The notes: generated by a model not told the origin, from the sequence alone. Positions 44,474 through 58,905 are shown, counted from the stretch's first letter. The stretch is DNA of 64,000 bases from Molanna angustata (GCA_963576475.1 OY754980.1:4841492-4905491), one strand, 5' to 3'. Program-made: numbers and translations.

Positions 44474-44663
44474 CATAAGCGGCCATCTTGTACGCTACGA
44501 GTCACTTGACGGTGAGCTTTCAGTGTGAGTAGACGTGTGTCGCGCGCGTGCTTTTCGTTAAGTCCTTGAAAATGCCTGGTGATATTCAGGCGAAACGTCG
44601 GAAGACAAATGGTCTTAGTCAAGACCTACTGACACGGGAAAACCGAGATAAAAATATTATAAC
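44354..44663 (+). repeat. Penelope-like element, right terminal repeat
   Basis: It contains the ORF end, then a hairpin gcctg-gtgatatt-caggc followed by GAAAcGTC at 44574-44599, a second hairpin ggtctt-agtc-aagacc at 44611-44626, and the terminus ccgagataaaaatattataa. The first hairpin plus GAAAC-GUC resembles part of a hammerhead ribozyme core. Confidence 0.93.
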
Positions 44664-44691
44664 ATATTTCACCCGTGAAAACATCAAATAT

Positions 44692-46865
<2,174 letters not shown>

Positions 46866-46954
46866 GAGATTCTCAAAATAAATGATAATTATATCCATAA
46901 TATGGGTAATCGTGAGGTTTTGATTTCGCCGGTTGGACCAGACTTACCCCCCTG

Positions 46955-47894
46955 AGGTGATACTATTTTTTATTAATTTTTGCATGATGTATGTAGTGAA
47001 TGTAATAAGTAATAATATGCAAAGGAATGGGAATATCAAGTGTGTAAGTGTAAGTTGTCTCATGTGTATCGTCTAAAACATTATCATTTTGTTATTTTAT
47101 GGTGTAGGTCAAATCTTATTATAACTGTATTATTTACCGTAGGTACTGTTTTTATGACAATTGAAATTTTGAATAAATAAATAAAAAAAGTGAAAGCACT
47201 ATTCAACGCCAAAGTTTAAATATTTATATATGCTATTTACCTATTGACATCTTTTATAGCACACATTTTGTGATTAGTAGGTACTAAACTGTACACTGTA
47301 CATAATTTTGTTTTTGTTCCAAGAAAGAGAAAAATAAATTAAGAAGGTACACAGTAAAATACATTATTTATTTTGAAATAAAGAAAGAACGAAAGAATGA
47401 ATAGTCCCGAGTTAATCTTTGCCAAGATGAATAAGGGTCCAAGTCTACCCCACAATGTTAAACACATTTGCAAAGATCACAATTTATTAATAACCTTCTA
47501 TTTTGTTGAGCAATGGAAAGAGAAAGATAATTCTCCGGAGACCAACACCCATCCTGAAAGGCGCCCCTGCCCCTGCCCCTACCCACTCGTTTAGCCCCAT
47601 TCACTCTGCGGGAAAGAGAGATATTTCATTATGCCGAAAACATGTTGCGAAAAGCCGGCTTCCGAAATTCTCCAGGGAATATGGCCGAGCGCACAGCACC
47701 GCGTGTGTGAATTTGAAAACCGTTGCAAATATATACCTACTTACCTATGAAGTATTGTATATTTCGCAACGCGAAGTTGTTTTCAGAATTTTGAAATTCG
47801 CTTTGAGCGAAACGATACCAGTTTTCATTTTAAATAGAAGTAATCTTACAGATACTACAACAGTCAGAGCTGAGTTTTTCACCTGACATGTTGC
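46955..47894. other. Intergenic, with a CpG-rich patch at 47560-47740
   Basis: Positions 47150-47190 end with a aataaataaataaaaaaag tail that may mark a plus-strand retroposon end. Positions 47555-47590 have a short (gcccct)3. Positions 47600-47740 are richer in CpG and lie in a 127-codon frame (47503-47886) with no recognisable domain. Confidence 0.3.
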
Positions 47895-47968
47895 CACATT
47901 ATGGAGGCTTGTGATATTTATCATTCTCCAGATCTAGAGACTGAAAACACCATAAAAAACGTCGTTTC
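47895..47968 (-). mobile_element. SINE B tail fragment
   Basis: tctccagatctagagactga then aaacaccataaaaa matches the SINE B tail at 14225-14265. A hairpin MITE follows immediately. Confidence 0.5.
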
Positions 47969-47969
47969 A

Positions 47970-48136
47970 ATAACAAAAGTATCGGTAATAGTATAGTTAA
48001 AAAACTTTGATTTCATAAAATTGTTCAAAATTGAGTCGTTTGATGGTATTAGATTTCAATGAAACAACCAAAAGTATTGAACAATTTTATGCAATCAAAG
48101 TATTTTAACTATACTTTTACTATAATCTTTGTTCGA
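47970..48136. mobile_element. Hairpin MITE inside a SINE relic
   Basis: Arms 47990-48028 and 48077-48115 are complementary with about two mismatches over 39 bp (agtatagttaaaaaactttg on the left). Outer arms (aacaaaag / ctttgtt) pair less well. Loop ~48 bp. Family unknown. Confidence 0.8.
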
Positions 48137-48300
48137 GAAACACAGCCTAAAAATATATCTGGGAAACAAAACGGGATATTGATTATAGGTTAGGTAGGTA
48201 CTCAATAATAATTATTAGAAAACAATGCATGAACTGGCAAACTGTATATACAGTTTTATGAAAAAATAATATTTTTATGTAAATTTTGAAAAAAAAAATG
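48137..48300. other. AT-rich spacer
   Basis: Nothing identified. Confidence 0.4.
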
Positions 48301-48610
48301 GTCCCGTCTGCGATCAAGGCACATGGAGAATCAGGTACAACCACGAACTACAGAGCCTGTTAAAGTAACCGAATATCGTTTAAACGATAAAAATAGATTG
48401 GCTTCGCTGGTTAGGACACGTACATCGTATGGACGATGACCAGACACCAAAAAGAATCCTTAAACACGTCCGGGGAGGAAAGAAAAGGGGTGAGAAGGCC
48501 GAAACTACGATGGATGGATGGAGTCGAGAGGGACCTTCAGATAGTCTGTGCGGAATTGGAGAGAAAAGGCCATGGATAGGGTGCAATGGAGACGATTCCT
48601 TGACCTGTGC
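48301..48610 (+). pseudogene. LINE RT C-terminal fragment
   Basis: Plus strand: GLGHVHRMDDDQTPKRILKH, then GKKRGEKAETTMDGW and a frame change. The (W)LGHV-RM-D---PK--L block followed by G-R-R-GRP---W-D is the end of an RTE-like RT. The frame 48429-48680 is open only by chance after the GRP-equivalent. Confidence 0.75.
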
Positions 48611-48837
48611 AGCCACTGATAAGAATTACACCAAAATACAAATATTGGTTAAAAATTGTATTCCAACTAACTACTTATAGTATTAATTCTAGTACCTAAA
48701 ATCTACACGAAAATCATTTCACGCCTCTCCCCTTCCGTACGATTTTTATTGTTATTTGTGATATGTTTTAGTATATATTTTATTCACATAAATTGATACG
48801 TGTCATAAACACAGTTTACCTCACAAAATGAATATGG

Positions 48838-48895
48838 TTGGTTGGAAGATATTGCCATATGGCAAGAAGTCCGCCATTCGTGCACTTTTAATGTA
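48838..48895 (+). mobile_element. SINE A or LINE LF tail
   Basis: ttggttggaagatattgcca, tatggcaagaagtccgccat: the shared 3' hairpin region. Too short to decide which family it came from. Confidence 0.55.
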
Positions 48896-48939
48896 ATGTG
48901 ATTATTATAAGTGTTATTATCTTTTTAAATACTGTATGT

Positions 48940-49085
48940 TCCCTCTATCATGCATTCCTACCATCACGGAAATAAAAAAAAAAAAAAATATAATCCCACA
49001 ACGTATGGTAACCACTGACAGGTGTGCGAGTGTGCATTACCTTATAAATGGATGGTCTCACCTAAAAAGGCAATTGAAATGTGTC
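48940..49085 (-). mobile_element. SINE C fragment
   Basis: Antisense: catgcattcctaccatcacg, ggtaaccactgacaggtgtg, cattaccttataaatg, and tctcacctaaaaaggcaa. An A14 run interrupts the tail side at ~48966. Confidence 0.75.
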
Positions 49086-49825
49086 AAACTGATGATTATT
49101 GAGTATTGGCTGATGCCGTGGATCTTTGTGACTGGCATGTACCTACTTTGTTATTACCTCATTGACTCGGAGTCCCTTACTTCTAGCTGATGACTCCAGA
49201 GCTGAAAATGCTTCTCGCAGGGAAGGTGTCTGGGTATTAATTTCAATCATACTGGGTACAATTAACCCATATGAAATTATATTTTAGTTCCCCTCGTAGG
49301 TATATTTTTCAATACTTTGCTTAGGTAGGTTCTCGTTATTATTCTTCCAATCTTTTGAGACCCCTCTCGTGTGTATGAGTACCTAATCTAAAATTTAAAT
49401 TAAAAAGGGTAGTTGTCGGAATGTTTTATAATGCATACATGGTTGTTGCGCCAAAGAACAGGTTAAAAATGAATAAATTCAATAGAGTAAATCTAATTCA
49501 TATTTCGTCCGTTTGGACATTTCGCATAATAAACGTGCGAATTGTATTATATCTATGTAAAAATATCTGATGGACATATTATATTACTGAATATATTATA
49601 TTACTGAATATATTATATTACTGAATATTTCTTTCATCTCCGTTTTCTGTTTAAACTGTACAATGAAACTAAACAATGAAAATATTTATCTCCATCGGAA
49701 ATCTAGCCCGAGATCTTTGACTCGGGGGTCAGTTGAAATGGGCCTCGAAAGCCTATGGAAATAAAATTGAAGAAAACATGAGTCAATTACACACATAATT
49801 TCACCGAATAAAAATGGTCATGGAC
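49086..49825. other. Intergenic
   Basis: A 17-bp tandem (atattatattactgaat) occurs three times at 49576-49627. Otherwise unassigned. Confidence 0.45.
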
Positions 49826-49895
49826 TTCGACATCTCAGGAGGCATAGTTTTTGAATAACAGACCAACAGGTCTACTAAACGAAGAAGAAGAAGAT
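49826..49895 (+). mobile_element. LINE LC 3' tail only
   Basis: catctcaggaggcatagttt, then cagaccaacaggtctactaa and acg(aag)4. It matches the last 60 bp of the LINE at 16437-17061. Confidence 0.9.
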
Positions 49896-50929
49896 TACAC
49901 AGTATGTCAGAGTCGTATAGTATGTACAGTTTTGTCTTTAATTGGTATATCCACATACAGGCTGTGCCTCGTGGGATTTCTGTTCAGTTTTTCGTTAATA
50001 TTCATATTTCAATTCGTTCGTTTCCGTGTCCAGACCATATATTATGTTGTATTGCAATTATATACCAAATGACAATTAATCTAACCTCAAAGTATTTAGG
50101 GGCTCATCGGATAAGAAAATGTAAGTCTGCTCAGCGAATAATTACATCCATATGATTCAAACATATGTTATGTAGGTATATTTTTTTGTTTCACAAATAG
50201 TTCGGGTAGGACAACGTCTGTCGGATCCGCTAGTTTGAAATATTTTTGGTGTGCGACGGGGGACTCAAAAAAAATGAAAACATCGTTTAATGAAATATTT
50301 TAAAATCTCACAATTTAAATTTCGCCCCGTTGAAATCTGACACAATGTATAAGAGCATATTCATCAAAACTCGTGGTCGAATATTTTTTTTTAATCCGCT
50401 AACGTATTTTTGACATAATATTACGTTACATCAAGTTGAATAAATTTTTACACATGTCAGATTCAATTTAGATAATCTTTGTATGGTGCTCATTTGTTCG
50501 TGCAATTTACATATTTTATTTTTATTTCGTTTCAAAAGCGAATTGTAGTAATAACATCTCTCCAAGCTTCGAGTCACATAAAGAGGAATTATTTTTCATA
50601 AATCAAGGTCCAGTGTTTAAGGTGACACTCAATTTGCTAAGTTACTAAAACTTAGTTTTAATTTGACGAAAAATTATGTTTTTTTTTCAGACCACCTTGC
50701 CTGGGGAAAAAAATGATGAATGAAAAATGGAAACTGATGTTAATTGTGTTAAACTAATTAATGGACAATTGGATGTTTTCACACATTAAAAATCCAAGTG
50801 TATTGCCACTAGCCAATCTCTTACAACCAAACCGAGAAAACAGAGAGACAATATAAATAACAAAAACGTATACCTACATACTATTACTAGTTTAATAAAA
50901 ATCAAACTATAAACCCATATATTTTCCTT
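49896..50929. other. AT-rich intergenic
   Basis: No supportable feature. Two overlapping short frames at 49851-50155 show no family features. The phrase ttgccactagccaatctctt at 50800 weakly resembles the element E motif. Confidence 0.35.
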
Positions 50930-51845
<916 letters not shown>

Positions 51846-51954
51846 CTTTACAAGTAAAATATATTTTTTTGTTCGTCAAATTTTATTCATTCATTCTTGA
51901 TTTTTATTATTCTATATATTTTGAAAACCAATCGAAGAGGGCATTTGAACGTAA

Positions 51955-52410
51955 ACATTTGGGGCATTTGAATTTGAAATAAAATTTCACCAAATATGTT
52001 ATACAGTGTGTTTCTAAAAGTAATACCAAAAGTATTCTCTAGTGAATGTTCGTCACGCAATTTTAAAATTCAGCATAAAGATGATTAAAAAAGTTTTTAA
52101 AATATCATTTTTTACAGTATTTTTTTTAAATTTCTCTATAACTATGTATATGTCGTAAAGAAATAAATCTTTTATGTGCTTAAAGAGTGCACCAAATCAA
52201 AGTGAATGTTGGTGTTGGTTTATTTTAATTTGAAGTCAGTTTTGTTCTTAAAATGTACAAAATCAACAAAATTTATGTTTTCGATAATTCAAATCACGCA
52301 TAAACCCTTTTTAACATAGTTGCCCTTACTTAACACGTAACTTCATAGCTAAGCCGGTTTTAATACTTATATCATGTTTTAGTCACTTGATTAAGCGTTG
52401 TAAGCCCTTT
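51955..52410 (+). repeat. Repeat A, longest copy
   Basis: Covers both parts seen separately at 6620-7015 and 13611-13765. It directly follows repeat B (right copy), but its orientation relative to B is opposite to that at 7 kb. Confidence 0.8.
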
Positions 52411-53257
52411 CTTACAGTAACATGGAAAGAAAGACTGGAATATTATAATTTGACATAGCAACGTTCCCATAATTTCATTTTTATTACCTTAGATTATTTA
52501 ATTTCATTTTTATTACCTTAGATTATTTAATTTCATAATTTCATTTTTATTACCTTAGATTATTTTATATTAGGTAAAAACACGTAGGAATCTTATTTTT
52601 TATGTTTGTAAAATTCTGTTAAGTGATATAATAATTAAAATTTCTATTTACATATAACCAAACAAATGTAGGTACTTTTAATTTAAGACGTCCGACTTAA
52701 AACTAACATTAGATATGGTAGTGCCATCTTTTGAGAAAATCGTTAAACATTTTCGTTGGAGTTACTCAAATTCAAACGTAGAATTCAATCATAAAATCAA
52801 GTGAAACAATCAACTCCTATACCTATCAAATCATAATTTCAAATTATCTGGTATGTATTGCATTGTTCAAAACGGTAACTGCCCGACTAAATAATAAAAA
52901 TCTAATTATATTTCGTTTCGATGGATAATTCGCTAATGATTTAATAATAATAGTGATTGAACCATGGCTGCCATATTATCATTATAACTTCAAAATAACA
53001 CTTTTTACGATGCAGGTAATAAGTACTCCAGTGCCTGGACCACCATCTGATCACAAGGATATACTTGCGAAGGGCGCGGCTAATTAGGAATGTCAAAAAT
53101 AAACAGAAATATTAAAAATTAAAAATAATATGTAATCTGAATATAATTCTTTAGAATTTATCAAAAATAGTAGGTATGCATAAAAAAATTAAACATATAA
53201 ATTTATGTAGGTACGAGATGAAGAGAGATTATGTGTGAAACTAAGGAAAATCACAGA
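52411..53257. other. Intergenic with a short duplication
   Basis: A ~29-bp unit (ttttattaccttagattatt) is repeated three times at 52475-52565. The rest is unassigned. Confidence 0.45.
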
Positions 53258-53340
53258 CATTTTTATAGGGCTTATGACCTGTCATCGGCCTGGCTTTGGT
53301 GATCTCGTTACACAATTGCACCGATTCAAAGGTGAAATAT
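53258..53340 (-). mobile_element. Retroposon F fragment
   Basis: agggcttatgacctgtcatc, then ggtgatctcgtta matches the internal part of F at 22880-22920. No ends are preserved. Confidence 0.55.
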
Positions 53341-53684
53341 TTGATTTATCGTCATTATTTATATTATGTGATTTAATATTTATTTATTCATTTCAAAATC
53401 TTTTTAACATTGTTTTAAAATAGATGTACCTACAAACAATATTAGTAGATGTAGTTAGGAAACATAAATCTATATTCAAAAGAGATACCCACTGAAAGAA
53501 ATATCACAAATATCAGCCTCACATTATATTTATGACCTGTGTATGGCTGGTATGCTCTGTTCAGGAAATTTTGTCATATGAACGATTTTCAACGCCATTC
53601 TTATGAATTCAAAATTATACTTAATACATCATAATTTGTTATTTAATATTTATAGATTTTTTATATTTTATCTCTAACTCAATC

Positions 53685-53915
53685 TCTAACGGAATAAGAG
53701 GTCGCGGGCGCCCAAGAAAAGGATGGCACGACCATGTAAACGATATTTTGAAAGATGGAAATGTAAGAAGCGTGAACAACAGACGAACATGTATAAGACG
53801 ATGTATGAATGTTGAGGAGGCGATGAATGCGTGTCAAGATAGAAAAATGTGGCGTTCGGTTCTCTCTGCCTACCCCGTGAGGGACATGGCGTGATTGTAT
53901 GTATGTATGTACGTA
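53685..53915 (+). pseudogene. RTE-type LINE (LD), intact extreme C-terminus
   Basis: Plus strand: RGRGRPRKGWHDHVNDILKD, then RRTCIRRCMNVEEAMNACQD, RKMWRSVLSAYPVRDMA and a stop at 53891-53893. It keeps the full C-terminal end without a frameshift, unlike the copies at 57.4 and 63.7 kb, and so shows what the family's terminus looks like. The 3' end is ggcgtgattgtatgtatgta, a microsatellite tail typical of RTE. 5'-truncated. Confidence 0.88.
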
Positions 53916-54264
53916 TGTAATCTCTAAGCACGTCTATTTTTTTCTCTGTTACTTCTCTATTGGAAATAATGTGATTGCACAAAGGTATAAAATATATCAA
54001 CATTATGTAGAAAACAAAAATATATATGTTATGTGTGATGTGGAATTTTTTTCTCTTAATAAGTTAATCAAATAAAATTAGCTTAAACGTTTAAAAGTTG
54101 AGTCATCAGTAATATTGATAAAGAGTTCAATCATGAAGTGACAGTAACAGACATTGAAAAAAAACATTGTTTAATATATATCTTACATCCTGTAGGTACA
54201 AATGTCATTTTTTAACAACAGAAATTTCCTCTGACAAACTATTGTTTATTTCGGCTTTTGAATT
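53916..54264. other. Intergenic, part related to the hAT-like region
   Basis: Positions 54115-54175 (atcatgaagtgacagt--cagacattg-aaaaaaa) match 31190-31235 within the hAT-like region. This supports a second copy of that family here. Confidence 0.45.
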
Positions 54265-54302
54265 AGTGCCCCGGGCGCTGAAAACAGTGGACACTGCCCT
54301 GG
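54265..54302. mobile_element. hAT-like right terminus
   Basis: tgccccgggcgctgaaaaca followed by gtggacactGCCCTGG, similar to 32433-32461. The left end was not found. Confidence 0.5.
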
Positions 54303-54699
54303 ATCGTGATCGTATTTAATTACATATTATGGTAAAATAAAAAATAGTAATCATTAATAAAAATTTAAAACTGATGAGATCGCTGTTGAAATCAGCTGGT
54401 AATTAAGAAATATTTAAGTAGGTATGTACGTATACATAATTCTAGCAATCTCTATATACATAGTAATTTGTAATTAATTAGTTAACTTGTCGTTCAAACT
54501 GCGATAATGAACGAAAACTTTATTTAATAAATTAGTGTCTATTACAAAAATGATTATGTATGAACAATACATATCAATTTTGTAATCAAAGATTATTAAT
54601 AAAAAAAAACAATTACCAAAGTACTTTTTGAATACAAGGATCTTGATAAATAATAACTATCAATTATTAATTGATCCTTACATTTTACTTTATCATTAA

Positions 54700-55645
54700 A
54701 ACGAGTGGGTTGCGGCCAACACTAAACTCTCCAGTACATATGTAGTAGGTGTATAAGTGTACAAAGATTGACAATACCTAAATGCATTTTTAAGTACATT
54801 TCCATTAGATTCTTATACATCTATTACATTCCCAGAGAAAAAAAGTTTTCACAATACACCACACACACAAAAACATTGTGACGAAACTCATAGTATGCAC
54901 TATCTACTTGACACCTGTTGAGAAATTGATGTAAAAAAAAATGAATAACTAGCAAGATGAGCATGTATGATACAGTGTATCAATGTCGATGAGGCGATGG
55001 ATATGTGTCAAGATAGAAGAATGTGGTGTTCGGTTCTCACTGCCTACCCCTTGAGGAAGATAGAAGTGGAGAGTAAAAAATACACTTGTCTATAGAGACC
55101 CATACAATATCAATATGAAGTTGATCACTCAATTTTCCCACACAGAAGCTATTTTACTTCTATTATATAGATTTTTCATTTTATTTAAAATTAAAATAAT
55201 AAAAATAATCTCGATTTTCCATGTAAGAGCATTTTGAAAATTTTCACAGATGAAATCATATAGAATAAATTGACGGATATCTATGGAAAACTTATCATCA
55301 CTAAGTTTGTAAACTTTATATCGTTAATGTATGAAAGGCAACTTTGTGGCGACATTATAACATATTCTATGATATCAATATTAATATAGTTTGGGCTGTA
55401 GAGAGGGCACAAAAAAACATGTAAATGATGAAATCATAGAGAAGAAATTAACGGTTGTCCAAAGAAAACTAATCAGCTCTAGATCTATGCACTTTTCACA
55501 TATTATGTATGATGTAAATATTAAGTCGATCGGATTTATAGTTTGGGATGTACCTATATAGAGAGGACACAAAAAGGATGCGGCGTACGCCATACATTCA
55601 AAAACATCACGACGAAACTCATAGTGTGCACATTCTACAAGATCC
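54700..55645 (+). mobile_element. Element E, copy 2, with an RTE fragment inside
   Basis: Starts acgagtgggttgcggccaac (compare 9097). Then come cgacgaaactcatagtatgc and gagaaattgatgtaaaaaaa, the right-end phrases. After an inserted LINE scrap comes the body (tagtttgggctgtagagagg, ttaagtcgatcggatttata, ggcgtacgcc), and the right-end phrase again (cacgacgaaactcatagtgt). So the end phrase occurs twice, which suggests two E copies or a duplication. No 313-bp array is present. Confidence 0.7.
54958..55062 (+). pseudogene. RTE-type LINE (LD) tail scrap
   Basis: gagcatgtatgatacagtgt to gcctaccccttgagg: in protein, the CIRRC---EAM--CQDRRMW region and then LTAYP. It sits inside element E. Confidence 0.8.
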
Positions 55646-55660
55646 CAGTCTATTCTATTA

Positions 55661-56084
55661 TCGAATAATTTTAGTATTGCATATGCGCAAACATTGGATT
55701 TTTTTTCCCCTGTCGGGAGTCAAAGGTATTTTTTAACAGATTTTTAATTATCTCAATAGAGACGAAGTTGGAATATTTACTGTAGGAGAACCGGGATATC
55801 AAGAATGTTGTTCATAATTTCACACACAGATGGCTGTAGTAAAAATTCCTTATTTTCAAGCGAAAAGAATTTCAGTATTACAATATATAGAACTTTCAAA
55901 ATTGAATTGATAGGGATCTCATTAAAAAGGCATAATTGGTGAACGTTGCGCAAGCGCATAAAGTGATCACGTAAACCAGCCGATGACAGGTCGTAAGCCC
56001 TGTAGGTGCCTTGATATCCCGGTTCTCCTACAGTAAATATTCCAACTTCGTCTCTATTGAGATGATTAAAAATCTGTTAAAAAA
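55661..56084 (+). mobile_element. Retroposon F, copy 2, internally rearranged
   Basis: Flanked by a 10-bp direct repeat TATTCTATTA (55651-55660 and 56085-56094). The 3' end is aatctgttaaaaaa, as in copy 1. Compared with 22794-23238, a ~75-bp internal segment is replaced by an inverted copy of the element's own last 77 bp: 55727-55803 is the complement of 56010-56086 with one mismatch. Hence a near-perfect inverted repeat bounds most of the element and could be mistaken for a TIR. It is inserted in SINE C. Confidence 0.92.
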
Positions 56085-56096
56085 TATTCTATTATC

Positions 56097-56330
56097 TTCT
56101 CCTTTAAGGATGTCCCAGTAAGAGCCGGTAACCGAAAATACAACAGGCAACAATAACATCTCACATAGTTCAGCAATGAGGTTCACCACCAATTCTGAAT
56201 ATAGGTAATGCCTTTTACGTGAGGCGAAACTAGTTTGTGGGTATGCACTCATGTACTTTCCTTTATACGGTTATGCACACCAGCACAACTGTCGCAGGTT
56301 ACCCAAATTGTGTAATATGAATGAATAAAT
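56097..56330 (+). mobile_element. SINE C, sense, target of retroposon F
   Basis: gtcccagtaagagccggtaa, catctcacatagttcagcaa, caccaccaattctgaata, gtgtgcgggtg-type region, and a tail of ttgtgtaatatgaatgaata. The 5' part is truncated at the F insertion. Confidence 0.85.
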
Positions 56331-57075
56331 TAAATAGTTTGGTTGTATAGCAGATCACCAAAGGAACACGATGTCCGTAAGATTTGGCGCCGAAAGATTA
56401 TTGATTTGTAGGAAAAGGAAAAGAATATTAAAAATAATTTCTTGCATCTGGCAACACTACTAGCAATACTTATCTCTATGGACAGTATATCTGTCATAAG
56501 ACCGTACCAGAATCTCATTTGTTGTTAGGTATACCTAATGTCACGTTTCACACTCAAAATACAACATTTTGGTACGGAGCCAAAGATTTAGTGTCGGAGA
56601 TAATAGAACCGTGTGAAAAGTTCACTATGTCAATATAAAACTATGTATACCTTTGTGTACGTATTTACTCTCCATTACTATGGAATAGTGGAGAGTTATT
56701 TATTTATTTAGTTACTTTATAAACGTCGTTTGCCATTTACATGAAGTATTCACAAAATATACAAAATATAGTATGTAGGTACATAATTTGTGATAATGCA
56801 TACCTAAAAAAACAAATGTATCCAATTTATAAACAACGAAAATAAAGCAAAAAGAAATATAAAGAAAAACTTGTACAAAATAAAAATAAAAAAATACTTA
56901 TAAAAATACATTCAAAGAAAATTTAACCAAAATAATAATCAGAATAACAAATGGTAGTATAAAAGAAAAATTAACATAATAGGCAAAGTATTAAATATTG
57001 ATATAACGAAAAATAAAACGAAACACGATAAGTGGAATCTATCACGTAGGGTATTCCTGTGGTTATTTATATGTT
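56331..57075. other. Intergenic with an E-like palindrome at 56655-56697
   Basis: ttactctccattactatgga / atagtggagagtta is an inverted repeat like the right end of element E. The rest is A-rich and unassigned. Confidence 0.4.
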
Positions 57076-57116
57076 ATGGATTTGATAAAAAAATGTTTAA
57101 TATTACTCAAAGGTTT

Positions 57117-57570
57117 TTTTTTTACAAATTTATATCTCAATGCTAGTGAGACATGGACATGGCAGAAGACGCATGAAAGAAGTATTGACGCTGTTGGAAT
57201 TAGGTCACCAAGACGAATTTGTAGTAAAACGATGTATGATAGAATAAGAAATAAGCGTTAGTAATATGAAAATAAGCGCCTTAAGGTGGTTTGGTCACAT
57301 AGAAAAAAGGAGTGATGACCGTCTGACAAAAAAGTATATAAGGCTGATAAAAGAGGAACGAAAAGTAGAGGTAAGCCAAGGAAAAGTTGGCACAATCACA
57401 TAATGGAATTTTGAAAGATGGAGACGTTAGAAGTAAGAAAACATAAAAACGTATATGAGACGATGTATAGACGTGAATGAAGCGATATTATGTCAAGACA
57501 GAGGAGTTTGGCGTTCGTTTCTCTCTGCCTACCTAAAATAGGGAAATGGCGTGATGATATGATATGGTAT
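57117..57570 (+). pseudogene. RTE-type LINE (LD), decayed copy
   Basis: LNASETWTWQKTHERSIDAV, RSPRRICSKTMYDRIRN, then LRWFGHIEKRSDDRL and GKPRKSWHNHI in other frames, then the tail gtcaagacagaggagtttgg to gggaaatggcgtgatgatat. It aligns along its whole length with 63390-63815, with several 1-2-bp deletions. Confidence 0.9.
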
Positions 57571-57639
57571 GGTTAATATGTCAATTCGATTGAGACAAAG
57601 CGAGAGTACCTATATTTATACAAGAATATGCATCGTTTA

Positions 57640-57985
57640 TCAGTTCTTCTTCTTGCCCTAGCCTTTCTCCCATTTACTTGTTGTTGGCTCTCCTAGTCCT
57701 TTTGTCCTCCGAACGAAGCCTTGCATCCTTGAGATCGCTGATTATTGTGAACATCCAAGTGGTCAATGATCTACCTGGTCTTCTCGGCCCCACCTCTATG
57801 TCCATCGTTCTCAATCTCAGTCAGTGTTTCGCTGATTGGCGCTACTTTGAAACTGTCACGGATATGGACGTTGTTCACCCTGTCCAATCTTGTAACACCA
57901 CCAGCTCATCTGAGCATTATCATCTGGAATGAAGAGTCTGGACATAATTATGCGGAGGTGGTTATCCGCCCGTGACCTCTGACCA
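57640..57985 (-). pseudogene. LINE RT C-terminus, minus strand
   Basis: Minus strand: TRLDRVNNVHIRDSFKVAPI, SETLTEIEN, then (after a frameshift) VGPRRPGRSLTTWMF and ISDLKDARLRSEDKRTRR. The R-DRV-N--IR-SLKVAP and DLKDARL-PEDA-DR blocks are typical of RTE-like LINEs in Lepidoptera. It ends near (TTC)n at 57645. Confidence 0.8.
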
Positions 57986-58458
57986 GGCACATGTTATATT
58001 TATACTCACTTTTGTTTTTTCTGTCTGTACCTACTATGTTTATTTGCTTTTTTCAATTTTTTTTTGTGTATTTGTATCATTCATTTTACATTTTTTTACT
58101 CTTGATTACCTACTCTTCTTTTATAACTTGTAAAATATGAAAATAACAGCTGAATAAAGATACTCAACTGTGTAAAATAACAGTCCCAGAACAGGCATTT
58201 GCCTAGTGGGGCGTTATTAGTTAGTTTGTATATGTTGTATTTATTTTTGTGTAATAATAATAATAAATAAATAAATAAATAAATTGTTAGTAGATAGGCT
58301 TCCTCAAAGTACTGGAATGAGTTGCCACGAAACAAACGTGCAATGACCTCTTTGCAGAGTTTTAAGAAACACTGCAAGATATGGTTATTGAACCAGGATA
58401 GCCTAGTCTTCACATCATTTTTTTGAAACATAACCTACAAAAGTTTAAACAAACCCTG

Positions 58459-58497
58459 CAATATTCCAACTTCTTCTCGATTAAGATGATTAAAATT
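58459..58497 (+). mobile_element. Retroposon F 3'-end fragment
   Basis: atattccaacttcttctcga then agatgattaaaatttgt matches the last ~45 bp of F with changes. Confidence 0.5.
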
Positions 58498-58510
58498 TGT
58501 CAGATAATAT

Positions 58511-58682
58511 TATTTACCTATCTGCAGACTATACTATTTACCTATCTGCAGACTATACTATTTACCTATCTGCAGACTATACTATTTACCTATCTGCAGA
58601 CTATACTATTTACCTATCTGCAGACTATACTATTTACCTATCTGCAGACTATACTATTTACCTATCTGCAGACTATACTATT
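58511..58682 (+). repeat. 24-bp minisatellite, seven units
   Basis: Unit tatttacctatctgcagact plus atac, identical copies in exact 24-bp steps from 58511. It is a multiple of three, so it reads as an eight-residue repeat, but there is no other sign of a gene. Confidence 0.98.
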
Positions 58683-58704
58683 CATTGATTTGTCTTATCA
58701 ATTC

Positions 58705-58905
58705 ATATATTATACCATCACGACATATCCCACAATGTGGGGTAACCAGCGACAAGTGTGCGGATGTGCATGACTTTATAAAAAGGGAGCACAACACAGC
58801 GTGTATACCCACACACCGGTCTCGTCTCCCTACATAAGAGAATACATTCGGAATGGGTGGTGATATGTTGCCTGTTGTATTTTCGATCACCCGGCTCTTA
58901 CAAAT
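58705..58905 (-). mobile_element. SINE C, 5' end lost
   Basis: Antisense: ataccatcacgacatatccc, ggggtaaccagcgacaagtg, tataaaaagggagcacaaca, acacaccggtctcgtctccc, and gaatgggtggtgatatgttg. Confidence 0.85.

Noticed and set aside
48429..48680. 83-codon Gly/Lys-rich protein
   Set aside because: It is a frame-shifted continuation of an RT C-terminal relic.
55727..56086. TIR DNA transposon with 77-bp arms and TA duplication
   Set aside because: Comparison with 22794-23238 shows that the inner arm is a secondary inverted copy, and the real target duplication (10 bp) lies outside.
58423..58773. 116-codon frame with FTYLQTIL repeats, leucine-rich-like
   Set aside because: It is a 24-bp minisatellite in frame by its length. 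Flanks are F and SINE C fragments.
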